Positions 1 to 8,056 are shown, counted from the first letter of the stretch. The stretch: 9,615 nucleotides of DNA from Candidatus Hecatellales archaeon B24 (GCA_001593855.1 LUCC01000025.1:1-9615); one strand, 5' to 3'. Notes: generated by a model from the letters alone, not told the origin. Made by a program: numbers and translations.

Positions 1-30
1 GAAGCCTACAGCTTTAACTTTCTCAAGCAT
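1..30 (-). CDS. N-terminal fragment (10 codons) of an unidentified divergent gene
   Basis: Reading leftward, an ATG at 30-28 opens a frame with no stop to the window edge and encodes MLEKVKAVGF. A Shine-Dalgarno-like GGAAGG (complement of 38-43) lies 7 bases upstream of this ATG, which is good spacing and the main reason to believe the start. The gene would be transcribed divergently from the polymerase operon. Ten residues are too few to assign a family. The hydrophobic KAVGF string resembles the first strand of several Rossmann-like or HAD-type enzymes, but this is only a resemblance. The call could be wrong if the real coding frame differs or if this is non-coding. Confidence 0.4.
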   Translation of the reverse strand, partial: MLEKVKAVGF

Positions 31-68
31 AGCTCAGCCTTCCGCCTGTTTTAGGCTCTTACAGTTAA

Positions 69-80
69 AGGCTTAAACCT
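69..80 (-). promoter_or_regulatory. Possible promoter of the leftward divergent gene
   Basis: On the minus strand this segment reads AGGTTTAAGCCT, an A/T-rich core flanked by purines that could act as a weak BRE/TATA element. Archaeal initiation about 25 bases downstream would fall near position 50. That would leave a leader of about 20 bases containing the GGAAGG site before the ATG at 30. The match is weak and rests on spacing more than on sequence. Confidence 0.22.
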
Positions 81-112
81 GCAAATAACGGTTTTTCCCT
101 GGGGGTTAGACT

Positions 113-127
113 AAAAGTTTATTAAAT
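113..127 (+). promoter_or_regulatory. Likely BRE/TATA promoter of the RNA polymerase operon
   Basis: AAAAG (113-117) followed by TTTATTAAAT (118-127) fits the archaeal pattern of a purine-rich TFB recognition element directly upstream of a TATA box. It is the best such match in the intergenic region. Initiation about 25 bases downstream would fall near 145-152 and give a 5' leader of roughly 80 bases before rpoH. None of the four downstream gene junctions has room for another promoter, so this element probably drives all five genes. The start site itself is inferred. Confidence 0.55.
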
Positions 128-160
128 TGTCTTTAACGCTCTATTTGTGCGTAGCGTGAT

Positions 161-211
161 ATGTTGCGTTGGGCGATGACGATGTTTTTGAAGCCGGAGC
201 TAGCCGAGTAG
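161..211 (+). other. Possible 16-codon leader ORF ahead of rpoH
   Basis: ATG at 161 opens a frame of 16 codons (M L R W A M T M F L K P E L A E) that ends with TAG at 209-211. The stop abuts the GGGGAGGT ribosome binding site of rpoH, so translation of this ORF would place ribosomes over that site. It lies inside the predicted transcript leader. No good Shine-Dalgarno precedes it, and an ORF this short can occur by chance, so it may well be untranslated leader. Confidence 0.15.
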
Positions 212-218
212 GGGAGGT
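211..218 (+). promoter_or_regulatory. Ribosome binding site of rpoH
   Basis: GGGGAGGT is strongly complementary to an archaeal 16S rRNA 3' end. It ends 12 bases before the ATG at 231, which is somewhat longer than usual. An in-frame TGA at 225-227 rules out any earlier start, so ATG 231 is the rpoH start despite the spacing. Confidence 0.6.
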
Positions 219-230
219 ACTGCCTGAAAT

Positions 231-491
231 ATGAGTGGTAAGAAAGAAGAACCGTCCTTTAACGTCTTCAACCATATACTGGTTCCGAAACATGAAATCC
301 TGTCTGAGAAGGAGGCTGAAGAGCTTCTCCGCAAATACAAGATAAAACCTTACCATCTCCCCAAAATCAAGGATACCGACCCTGCCGTTAAGGCTTTAGA
401 CGCCAAGCCGGGGGACATAATCAAGATTACACGTAAAAGTCCTACAGCTGGCGAAGCAGTATACTACAGGTTTGTGGTGAGGGAGAAGTAG
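231..491 (+). CDS. rpoH: DNA-directed RNA polymerase subunit H (Rpo5)
   Basis: This 86-residue protein is the archaeal RNA polymerase subunit that corresponds to the C-terminal domain of eukaryotic Rpb5. In the family it sits at the lower jaw against the largest subunit and contacts downstream DNA. The sequence shows the family pattern throughout: LVPKHEILSEKEAEELL in the first half, then a PAVKALDAKPGD segment and the ending ITRKSPTAGEAVYYRFVV. The length is typical, with a short polar extension of about 12 residues before the conserved fold. ATG 231 is forced by an in-frame stop just upstream. It is the first gene of the operon, and its TAG is separated from the rpoB start by two bases. That position next to rpoB is the usual archaeal arrangement. 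Confidence 0.97.
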   Translation: MSGKKEEPSFNVFNHILVPKHEILSEKEAEELLRKYKIKPYHLPKIKDTDPAVKALDAKPGDIIKITRKSPTAGEAVYYRFVVREK

Positions 492-493
492 CC

Positions 494-3400
494 ATGGAGG
501 TTCCTGTTAAACCCGCTGGGATAAGAAGTGGAATGCCTCAAACATCCAGCTGGCCCCTCCTAGAAGACATGCTCAAGAAGGAAGGCCTCGTAAGGCAGCA
601 TCTCAACTCCTATAACGCCTTCATCACCAGGGGGCTTCGTGAAATAATAAGCGAGGTCGGCGGAATAGACGTTGAAGCTGAAACCAAGTACAGGGTTAGG
701 TTCGGAGAGGTTAAAGTTGGAAAGCCCAGAATCGTGGAGGTCGACGGCTCTGAGCATGAAATCTATCCTATGGAAGCCCGCATCAGAAACATAACGTACG
801 CCGCCCCCCTACACCTTGACATGTGGGTGGAGAAGGACGGCAGAAGAATACTTTTCATAAAGGACGTTTACATAGGCGACATCCCCATCATGGTTAAGTC
901 TGAACGCTGCCATCTTTCAGGGTTAAGCCGAGAGGAGTTTATGGCTGCCGGGGAAGACCCTAACGACCCCGGAGGATACTTCATAGTGAACGGCTCTGAA
1001 AGGGTTATCGTAGCCCTAGAAGACCTAGCGCCAAACAGGATAATGGTGGACATGGAGGAGGTTGGAACAACAGCCACCTACCGAGCTAAAATCTTCTCCA
1101 CCACCGTGGGCTTCAGAGCCCGCATAGAAGTTAAAATGAGGGCTGACCGCTCTATCCACGTTTCCATCCCGGGGGTAATGGTTGACATACCCTTCGTCGT
1201 CCTCATGAAGGCTTTAGGCTTAGAAGTTGACAGGCAGATCGCTGAAGCTGTTTCGCCGAGACCTGAAATCCAGCAGATGCTAGACGCCTCCTTTGAAAAG
1301 GCTGCTGGAGTGATCAAAAGTAAGGATGCCATCCTTTTCATAGGGAACAGAGTTGCCTTCGGCCATGTGGAAGAGTACAGGGTTAGAAAAGCTGAAAACG
1401 TGCTTGACAGAAACTTTCTGCCTCACCTAGGCAGAACCCCTGAAAGCAGAATTAAAAAGGCTTACTTCCTAGCTGAGGTTATATGCAAGCTTATAGAGCT
1501 TAAGCTAGGCTGGAGGAAGCCTGACGATAAAGACCATTACGCTAACAAGAGGCTTAGGCTTGCAGGCGTTCTCCTCGCCGACCTTTTCCGTGTAACCTTC
1601 CGGAACCTCTGCCGAGACATGAAATACCAGCTGGAGCGCACAAGTCTTAAACGGATAGGTCCGGCTGGCGCCATAAACGCGGCGGTAAGACCTGGGATAA
1701 TAACTGAGCGTATTCAGCATGCCCTGGCAACGGGGAACTGGGGCAGAGGCAAGGTTGGCATAACCCAGCTTTTAGACCGGACAAACTATATTTCAACTTT
1801 AAGCCATTTGAGGAGGCTTCAGTCGCCTCTAAGCCGAAGCCAGCCTAACTTTGAAGCCAGAGACCTTCATGCAACCCACTGGGGTAGAATATGCCCTAAC
1901 GAAACTCCTGAAGGCTCCAACTGCGGGCTTGTTAAAAACCTGGCTCTCTCATCCGCCATATCTATTGGGGAAAGCCTGGAAAAGATTAGGGAGCTGCTGC
2001 AAAGCCTTGGGGTTGTAAGCGTTGAGGAAGCTGGCTCCGAGCTTAAGCTTAAAGGTGCCAGGGTTTTCTACGACGGCCACATAGGCTATACGCTTGACCC
2101 TGAAGGGCTGGTTAAAAGGCTTAGGGAGATGAGGCGTAAAGGCGAGATAAGCCATGAAATAAACGTAGCCCTCTACGTTCACAAGTCCAAGGAAATGGTT
2201 TTGAAAGAGGTCTACGTTAACGCTGATGCTGGAAGAATAAGGAGGCCGCTTGTAATAGTTGAAAACGGGAGGCCCAAAGTTTCAGAGGAAGACCTGGAAA
2301 GGCTTAGGCGGGGAGAAATATCCTGGCGTATCCTTCTGGAAAACGGTCAGATAGAGCTTCTGGACGCTGACGAAGAGGAAAACGCCTACGTGGCGCTTAG
2401 ACCTGAAGACTTAACCCCTGAGCATACCCACCTTGAAATTGTCCCCTACGGTATCCTAGGCATCTGCGCCTCGCTTATACCCTACCCTGAACATAACCAG
2501 TCTCCGAGGAACTCCTATGAGGCAGCGATGGCTAAGCAGGCCCTAGGCATGTACGCTTCCAACTTTTTCCTTAGAACCGACTCCAGAAGCCATATTCTAC
2601 ATTACCCGCAGAGGCCGCTGGTGAAAACAGATCCCATGGACATTATAGGCTACGATGAGAGGCCTTCAGGCCAGAACTGTGTTATGGCTGTGCTGTCCTT
2701 TGAAGGCTACAACATGGAGGACGCCCTCATCTTCAACAAGGCCTCGGTGGAAAGAGGCTTAGCCAGGTCAACCTTCTACAGGCTCTACGAGGCTGAAGCC
2801 AAGCAGTATCTGGGCGGAGAAAAGGACAGGTTCGAGTTTCCTGAAGCCGGAACCATAGGCTTTAGAGGCGAGCAGTACTACCGGAATCTGGAGCCGGACG
2901 GGGTGATCTCCCCGGAAACAGAGGTTTCAGGTTTAGATGTGCTGGTAGGACGCACAAGTCCTCCAAGGTTCCTCGAGGAGTACAAGGAGTTCGAGATTAA
3001 GGGGCCCACCCGCAGGGATACCTCTATAACCATGAGGCCTTCTGAGGAGGGCATAGTGGACGCGGTTATGGTTACTAAAACCTCTCAGGGGAACACGCTG
3101 GTTAAAGTAAAAGTTAGAGATGTTAGGAACGCTGAGCTTGGAGACAAGTTTGCCTCCCGCCACGGCCAGAAGGGTGTAATAGGGATGCTCGTGCCCCCTG
3201 AGGACATGCCCTTCACGGAAACCGGTATAGTTCCTGACATAATTATTAATCCCCACGCCTTCCCGTCAAGGATGACCATAGGCCAGTTCCTCGAATCCAT
3301 AGCCGGAAAGGTTTCCGCGATGATTGGCAGGCCTGTCAACGGAACTGCCTTCGCCAACGAGAAGGTTGAAGACCTGAGAAGCATGCTTAAGAAGCTTGGC

Positions 3401-3877
3401 TTCCACCATGGCGGAAGAGAAGTTATGTATAACGGAATTACCGGGGAGAAATTTGAAGTTGACATTTTCATAGGCGTAGTCTACTACCAGAAGCTTCACC
3501 ACATGGTTGTAGACAAGATTCACGCTAGAGCCAGAGGCCAGGTGCAAATGCTGACAAGGCAGCCTACCGAGGGAAGAGCTAGGGGAGGAGGATTAAGGTT
3601 CGGCGAGATGGAGAGAGACTGCCTTGTAGGCCATGGTGCAGCCCTCCTGCTGAAGGACAGGCTCTTAGACGAGTCTGACAAGTACGTTATCTATGTATGC
3701 GAGAAATGCGGTCTTATCGCCTGGTATGATTCAAGGCAGCGTAAGTACGTCTGCTCCATCTGCGGGGATGAAACAGTTATTTCGCCTGTGACAGTTTCCT
3801 ACGCCTTCAAGCTGCTTCTACAGGAGCTTATGAGCCTCTGCATTGCTCCCAGACTGATTCTGGAGGAGAGGGCGTAA
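494..3877 (+). CDS. rpoB: DNA-directed RNA polymerase subunit B (Rpo2), unsplit
   Basis: This is the second-largest catalytic subunit (1127 residues), the equivalent of bacterial beta and eukaryotic Rpb2. It forms one side of the active-site cleft. The N-terminal WPLLEDMLKKEGLVRQHLNSYN segment opens the protrusion, and CPNETPEGSNCG (467-478) is the conserved fork-region motif. SFEGYNMEDA begins at 735; E742 and D743 match the acidic pair near the active site. GDKFASRHGQKG (883-894) carries K885 and K893, equivalents of nucleotide/RNA-contacting lysines in E. coli beta. A C-terminal zinc site uses C1069, C1072, C1087 and C1090. B' and B'' regions are in one reading frame, unlike many methanogens and halophiles. 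ATG 494 is two bases after the rpoH stop, within translational coupling distance. A second in-frame ATG at 533 has a poorer upstream context. I see no intein or frameshift. Confidence 0.98.
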   Translation: MEVPVKPAGIRSGMPQTSSWPLLEDMLKKEGLVRQHLNSYNAFITRGLREIISEVGGIDVEAETKYRVRFGEVKVGKPRIVEVDGSEHEIYPMEARIRNITYAAPLHLDMWVEKDGRRILFIKDVYIGDIPIMVKSERCHLSGLSREEFMAAGEDPNDPGGYFIVNGSERVIVALEDLAPNRIMVDMEEVGTTATYRAKIFSTTVGFRARIEVKMRADRSIHVSIPGVMVDIPFVVLMKALGLEVDRQIAEAVSPRPEIQQMLDASFEKAAGVIKSKDAILFIGNRVAFGHVEEYRVRKAENVLDRNFLPHLGRTPESRIKKAYFLAEVICKLIELKLGWRKPDDKDHYANKRLRLAGVLLADLFRVTFRNLCRDMKYQLERTSLKRIGPAGAINAAVRPGIITERIQHALATGNWGRGKVGITQLLDRTNYISTLSHLRRLQSPLSRSQPNFEARDLHATHWGRICPNETPEGSNCGLVKNLALSSAISIGESLEKIRELLQSLGVVSVEEAGSELKLKGARVFYDGHIGYTLDPEGLVKRLREMRRKGEISHEINVALYVHKSKEMVLKEVYVNADAGRIRRPLVIVENGRPKVSEEDLERLRRGEISWRILLENGQIELLDADEEENAYVALRPEDLTPEHTHLEIVPYGILGICASLIPYPEHNQSPRNSYEAAMAKQALGMYASNFFLRTDSRSHILHYPQRPLVKTDPMDIIGYDERPSGQNCVMAVLSFEGYNMEDALIFNKASVERGLARSTFYRLYEAEAKQYLGGEKDRFEFPEAGTIGFRGEQYYRNLEPDGVISPETEVSGLDVLVGRTSPPRFLEEYKEFEIKGPTRRDTSITMRPSEEGIVDAVMVTKTSQGNTLVKVKVRDVRNAELGDKFASRHGQKGVIGMLVPPEDMPFTETGIVPDIIINPHAFPSRMTIGQFLESIAGKVSAMIGRPVNGTAFANEKVEDLRSMLKKLGFHHGGREVMYNGITGEKFEVDIFIGVVYYQKLHHMVVDKIHARARGQVQMLTRQPTEGRARGGGLRFGEMERDCLVGHGAALLLKDRLLDESDKYVIYVCEKCGLIAWYDSRQRKYVCSICGDETVISPVTVSYAFKLLLQELMSLCIAPRLILEERA
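3862..3868 (+). promoter_or_regulatory. Ribosome binding site supporting the TTG start of rpoA
   Basis: GGAGGAG lies inside the last codons of rpoB and ends 10 bases before TTG 3879. No in-frame ATG lies close by, and the conserved KIKFGLLSPQEIRKYSVVEV segment begins only about 18 codons downstream. The site therefore supports the non-AUG start. Confidence 0.6.
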
Positions 3878-3878
3878 G

Positions 3879-6800
3879 TTGGCGGTTGAAACTTTAATCG
3901 AGGAGGAAGAAGCTACCAAGCGGATAAAAAAGATAAAGTTCGGCCTTCTTTCACCTCAGGAAATCAGAAAGTACTCGGTGGTTGAGGTTAGGGAGGCTGA
4001 CACCTACGATGAGGATGGAGCTCCCATAGCCTCAGGGCTGATGGATGAAAGGCTTGGAACCCTTGAGCCCAGAGCCCGCTGTAAAACCTGCGGTAACACC
4101 ACCGCCCGCTGTCCAGGCCACTTCGGCCATATAGAACTCGCCTTCCCCGTCGTCCATGTGGGCTTCGTAAAGTATATCCATGAAATCCTGAACATTTTCT
4201 GCAAGGAATGCGGCAGAATCCTAATCCCCCAAGAAGAGATCGAGAAGTATAAGAGCAAAATCGAGAAGGTTCGGGAGAAGCTTGGGGAGGAGCCATTATT
4301 CATCTACGAGGAGATTAAACATAAAGCCAGAAAGGCGCAGCGGTGCCCCCACTGCATGAAAAGGAGGAACCCCATAGAATTCTCGAAGCCCACAGGCTTC
4401 TACGAGCATGTTGAGGGAATTCCAAGGCCTCTAACGCCTTCAACCCTCAGAGGCTGGCTTGAACTGGTAAACGACGACGACCTCAAGCTTATAGGCTACG
4501 ACCCCTCAGCCATGAGGCCTGAATGGATGATTCTCCAGGTTCTACCCGTCCCCCCAGTATGCGTTAGGCCTTCCATCATGCTTGAGTCTGGCATACGCTC
4601 TGAAGACGACTTAACCCATAAGCTTGTAGACATCATCCGGATTAACAGGAGGCTTGAAGAGTACACAAGCGAGGGTGGAGCTCCACCTCTCATATCCCAA
4701 GAGCTTTCAGACCTCCTCCAATACCATGTCACCACCTATTTCGACAATGAAACCTCTGGGATTCCGCCGGCAAGGCATAGGTCTGGCAGAGCCTTAAGAA
4801 CCATAGCTCAAAGGCTTAAAGGGAAGGAAGGCCGGTTCCGAAGCAACCTTTCAGGTAAACGTGTGGATTTCTCGGCTAGAACGGTCATATCGCCAGATCC
4901 AAACCTGTCCATAGACGAGGTTGGAGTTCCCGTAGAAGTCGCCATGAAGCTAACCTACCCTGAGGTTGTGACGGAGTGGAATCTTGAAGAGATGAGGAGG
5001 CTGGTGGAAAACGGACCGGACAGGTATCCTGGAGCTCTCTACGTGCTCAGGCCTGACGGGAAACGTATCAGGCTTGAATTCGTTGCCGACAGGTCTAAGA
5101 TTAAGGAGGTTCTCGAGCCAGGTTTCATTGTTGAAAGGAGTCTGAAAGATGGAGATATCGTGCTTTTCAACAGGCAGCCCTCCCTGCACAGAATGTCCAT
5201 GATGGCGCACAGGGTTAAGGTTCTGCCCTACCGAACCTTCAGGCTTCACCTCTGCGTATGTCCACCCTACAACGCGGACTTCGACGGTGACGAAATGAAC
5301 CTTCATGTGCCCCAAAGCGAGGAAGCGATAACCGAAGCTTTGGAGCTGATGAGGGTTCAAGACCAAATATTATCTCCGAGGTATGGAGGCCCCCTGATAG
5401 GGGCTATCAGAGATTTCATAACAGGAGCCTACCTGCTTACCAGAAAGACAACCCTCCTAACCAAGGAGGAAGTTTGCAGCCTCCTGGCAGCCATAGACTA
5501 TAAAGGTGCTCCACCTGAGCCAGCTGTTAAAAGGCCTCAACCCTTATGGTCTGGAAAGGATATCTTCAGCATTCTTCTCCCAGAAGACTTCGACTATGTG
5601 GCTAAGGCAAACATCTGCAGAGGTTGCTCCCAATGTAAAAAGGAGAAATGCGAGTATGACGCCTACGTTGTAATCAAGGATGGAAAGCTTCTCCAAGGCG
5701 TGATAGACAAGAATGCCATTGGAGCTGAAAAGCCTGAAAGTATTCTCCACCGGATAGTTAAAGAGCGAGGTCCGGAAGCTGCTAAAGAATTTTTGAACAA
5801 GCTTTCACGGATGGTGAACACCTACACGACCATGAAGGGTTTCTCCTACTCGCTGGACGAACTTGACATCCCGTCAGAAGTCAAACGTAAAATAGAGCGT
5901 AGAATGGCTGAAGCGAGAAGGAAGGTTATGGAGCTCATAGACAAGTTCGTCCGTGGAGAACTGACCAAACTTCCAGGTCAAACCTTGGAGGACTCCCTCG
6001 AAATATACATTATGAACGAGCTGGCTGCAGCTAGGGATGACGCTGGAGTGCTGGCTGACGAATACTTCGGCATGGATAACAGTGGAAGCGTTATGACCAG
6101 GACAGGGGCCAGAGGGTCAAGCCTGAACATCGGGCAGATGGCTGCCTGCCTAGGCCAGCAGTCCATCCGTGGAAAAAGGATAATTCGAGGATATAAGGAT
6201 AGGGCTCTCCCCCACTTTAAGCCTGGAGACGTAAGCCCGGAGGCAAGGGGGTTCGTAAGCTCCTGCTACAGGAACGGCCTCAACCCCTGGGAGTTCTTCT
6301 TCCACGCCATGGGCGGGAGAGAAGGCCTAGTGGACACGGCTGTCAGAACCCAGCAGAGCGGCTACATGCAGCGTAGGCTCATCAACGCCCTCCAAGACGT
6401 AAGGGTGGAATACGATGAAACCGTTAGGACGGCGACAGGCCAAATAGTCCAGTTCCGCTATGGTGAGGATGGAGTTGACCCTGCGAAAAGCGACCATGGA
6501 AAGGCTGTGAACGTTGAAAGGCTTGTGGAAAGGCTTAAGATAGCATACGCCGACAGCCGGGAGAAGGCTGCCCCGAAAGAGTACATTCTTAACCTGTTAA
6601 ACGAGGTTAAAGAAGAGCTTACCCCGCTTCTGGTAAGCGAGCTCAGGAAGGTTCTGCTCAAGTCCAGCCTCCCGAGAAGGGCGGTGAAAGAAGCTGTGGA
6701 AACCACGCTTAGAGACTATAAGATGGCGAAGGTTGAGCCAGGTGAATCCTGTGGGATAGTTACCGCCCAGTCCATCGGTGAGCCTGGCACTCAGATGACG

Positions 6801-7727
6801 CTTAGAACCTTCCACTTCGCCGGGGTTAAAGAGCGGAATGTCACGCTGGGTCTTCCAAGAATAATCGAGATAGTGGATGCCAGAAAAACTCCTTCAACTC
6901 CGATAATGAACATTTACCTTAAGCCGGAGGTAAGGAAGAACAGGGAGAAAGCTGCTAAAATCGCCCAAAACATTGTCTACACAACCCTGAGCGACGTAGC
7001 TTCAGCCATGTACATAGACTACGCCAGGGCTTCCGTAATAGTGGAACTTTCAGCGCAGCTTCTAACCGAGCGGGGGCTCACACCTGCTGAAGTACGGGAC
7101 CTGATAAAGATTTCAGGCTGCAAGGTTACCCTGGAAAACAGGAAGAAGATATTTTTAACCCCTGAAAAGCCTGCGGACCTACCTAAGATTCTAGGCAGAA
7201 TCACGTATATTCCCATTAAAGGTATACCGGGCATCAGGAGGGCTATGGTTGTCTGGGATCGAGGCGAGTGGGTGATTCAGACAGACGGCTCAAACCTCTC
7301 CAAGGTTTTAAAGGTTCCAGAAGTCGATCCTTCAAGAACCACCACCAATAACATCCATGAAATTGCTTCAACCCTAGGTGTGGAGGCGGCTAGAAACGCC
7401 ATAATAAACGAGATAGTAGGCGTGTTAGAGGAGCAGGGCTTAGACGTGGACATAAGACATATAATGCTTGTAGCCGACATTATGATGTTCAACGGGGCTG
7501 TCATGCAGATAGGACGTCACGGCGTAACAGGAGGCAAAGCCAGCGTGCTGGCCAGAGCTGCCTTCGAAATAACCGTTCCAACCCTCATAGACGCTTCGAT
7601 TAAAGGTTTAGAAGACGACCTTAAAGGTGTGACTGAAAACGTAATATGCGGCCAGCTTATCCCCGTTGGAACAGGGATAATCGAGCTCTACATGACTCCT
7701 GGAAGGCTTGGAGGGAACAGTGGGTGA
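3879..7727 (+). CDS. rpoA: DNA-directed RNA polymerase subunit A (Rpo1), unsplit A'+A''
   Basis: This is the largest catalytic subunit (1282 residues), the equivalent of bacterial beta' and Rpb1. The clamp core has two zinc-site motifs: C68, C71, C78, H81 and C108, C111, C156, C159. KRVDFSARTVISPDP follows, then the catalytic NADFDGDEMNLH (465-476), in which D467, D469 and D471 hold the active-site magnesium. C580, C583, C586 and C591 form a further cluster. The bridge helix lies in GREGLVDTAVRTQQSGY, and the trigger loop in GEPGTQMTLRTFHFAGV (967-983), with L975 and H979 as its usual catalytic contacts. In most cultured Crenarchaeota and Euryarchaeota A' ends and A'' begins somewhere around residues 870-920. 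Here the frame runs through, and the total equals a typical A' plus A''. Start is TTG, one base after the rpoB stop; the TGA overlaps the GTG of rpl30e. I see no intein. Confidence 0.97.
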   Translation: MAVETLIEEEEATKRIKKIKFGLLSPQEIRKYSVVEVREADTYDEDGAPIASGLMDERLGTLEPRARCKTCGNTTARCPGHFGHIELAFPVVHVGFVKYIHEILNIFCKECGRILIPQEEIEKYKSKIEKVREKLGEEPLFIYEEIKHKARKAQRCPHCMKRRNPIEFSKPTGFYEHVEGIPRPLTPSTLRGWLELVNDDDLKLIGYDPSAMRPEWMILQVLPVPPVCVRPSIMLESGIRSEDDLTHKLVDIIRINRRLEEYTSEGGAPPLISQELSDLLQYHVTTYFDNETSGIPPARHRSGRALRTIAQRLKGKEGRFRSNLSGKRVDFSARTVISPDPNLSIDEVGVPVEVAMKLTYPEVVTEWNLEEMRRLVENGPDRYPGALYVLRPDGKRIRLEFVADRSKIKEVLEPGFIVERSLKDGDIVLFNRQPSLHRMSMMAHRVKVLPYRTFRLHLCVCPPYNADFDGDEMNLHVPQSEEAITEALELMRVQDQILSPRYGGPLIGAIRDFITGAYLLTRKTTLLTKEEVCSLLAAIDYKGAPPEPAVKRPQPLWSGKDIFSILLPEDFDYVAKANICRGCSQCKKEKCEYDAYVVIKDGKLLQGVIDKNAIGAEKPESILHRIVKERGPEAAKEFLNKLSRMVNTYTTMKGFSYSLDELDIPSEVKRKIERRMAEARRKVMELIDKFVRGELTKLPGQTLEDSLEIYIMNELAAARDDAGVLADEYFGMDNSGSVMTRTGARGSSLNIGQMAACLGQQSIRGKRIIRGYKDRALPHFKPGDVSPEARGFVSSCYRNGLNPWEFFFHAMGGREGLVDTAVRTQQSGYMQRRLINALQDVRVEYDETVRTATGQIVQFRYGEDGVDPAKSDHGKAVNVERLVERLKIAYADSREKAAPKEYILNLLNEVKEELTPLLVSELRKVLLKSSLPRRAVKEAVETTLRDYKMAKVEPGESCGIVTAQSIGEPGTQMTLRTFHFAGVKERNVTLGLPRIIEIVDARKTPSTPIMNIYLKPEVRKNREKAAKIAQNIVYTTLSDVASAMYIDYARASVIVELSAQLLTERGLTPAEVRDLIKISGCKVTLENRKKIFLTPEKPADLPKILGRITYIPIKGIPGIRRAMVVWDRGEWVIQTDGSNLSKVLKVPEVDPSRTTTNNIHEIASTLGVEAARNAIINEIVGVLEEQGLDVDIRHIMLVADIMMFNGAVMQIGRHGVTGGKASVLARAAFEITVPTLIDASIKGLEDDLKGVTENVICGQLIPVGTGIIELYMTPGRLGGNSG
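7710..7715 (+). promoter_or_regulatory. Ribosome binding site supporting the GTG start of rpl30e
   Basis: GGAGGG ends 8 bases before GTG 7724, the spacing expected for a true start. An earlier in-frame ATG at 7646 would need a 27-codon extension lying wholly inside rpoA. That extension does not resemble the eL30 family, so GTG 7724 is preferred. Confidence 0.65.
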
Positions 7728-8053
7728 GCAGCAGCCTTGCCAAATCTCTTTCCATAGCCGTCAGAACCGGTAAGGTGACAGTAGGCTTCAAGGAAACTCT
7801 TGAAACCCTGAGAAGCGGAAAGGCTAAACTGGTTATAGTGTCAGGAAACCTTCCGGCAGGCTTTAGGTCTAAACTTGAAAGCATGGCGAAGCTAAGTGGA
7901 ACTCCAATCTTAGATTTCAAGGTTTCCAGCGTAGACTTGGGAGCTGCCTGCGGTAAGCCCTACACGGTTTCAGCTCTGGCAATCAGGGACCCTGGAGACT
8001 CAGACATTCTAAGTCTTACCTCTGCTTCAAAGCGTAAGAGAAGGATGGGTTAA
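7724..8053 (+). CDS. rpl30e: Large-subunit ribosomal protein eL30 (L30e)
   Basis: This 109-residue protein belongs to the eL30/L7Ae-like RNA-binding superfamily and is a structural component of the archaeal 50S subunit. The family pattern is clear: an early GKVTVGFKETLETLRSGKAK segment, then LVIVSGNLP, then SGTPILDFKVSSVDLGAACG, then KPYTVSALAIRDPGDSDIL. A short basic tail (KRKRR) follows. Length is close to the roughly 100 residues usual for the family. The start is GTG 7724, which shares four bases (GTGA) with the rpoA stop, so translation is probably coupled. Its place between the A subunit and nusA is the standard archaeal order. The earlier in-frame ATG at 7646 would give 135 residues with a non-homologous N-terminus and is rejected. 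Confidence 0.93.
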   Translation: MSSSLAKSLSIAVRTGKVTVGFKETLETLRSGKAKLVIVSGNLPAGFRSKLESMAKLSGTPILDFKVSSVDLGAACGKPYTVSALAIRDPGDSDILSLTSASKRKRRMG

Positions 8054-8056
8054 CCT

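Noticed and set aside
150..228. Possible C/D box small RNA in the leader
   Set aside because: GCGATGA and CTGA loosely resemble C and D boxes, but the C box has a mismatch, no convincing C'/D' pair is visible, and no terminal stem flanks them.
4950..5366. Long open frame of 138 codons on the minus strand inside rpoA
   Set aside because: It is antisense to the catalytic region of the A subunit, including NADFDGDEMNLH, and has no family resemblance. Similar antisense frames occur along rpoB and rpoA (for example 3085-3471) and follow from codon usage.
7646..7723. Upstream ATG extension of the eL30 gene
   Set aside because: The 26 extra codons overlap the end of rpoA and do not resemble eL30. 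GTG 7724 has a GGAGGG site at 8 bases and gives a normal family length.
494..7727. Possible inteins in the B and A subunits
   Set aside because: Polymerase subunits are intein hosts in some archaea, but both proteins have normal family lengths and their conserved motifs are uninterrupted.
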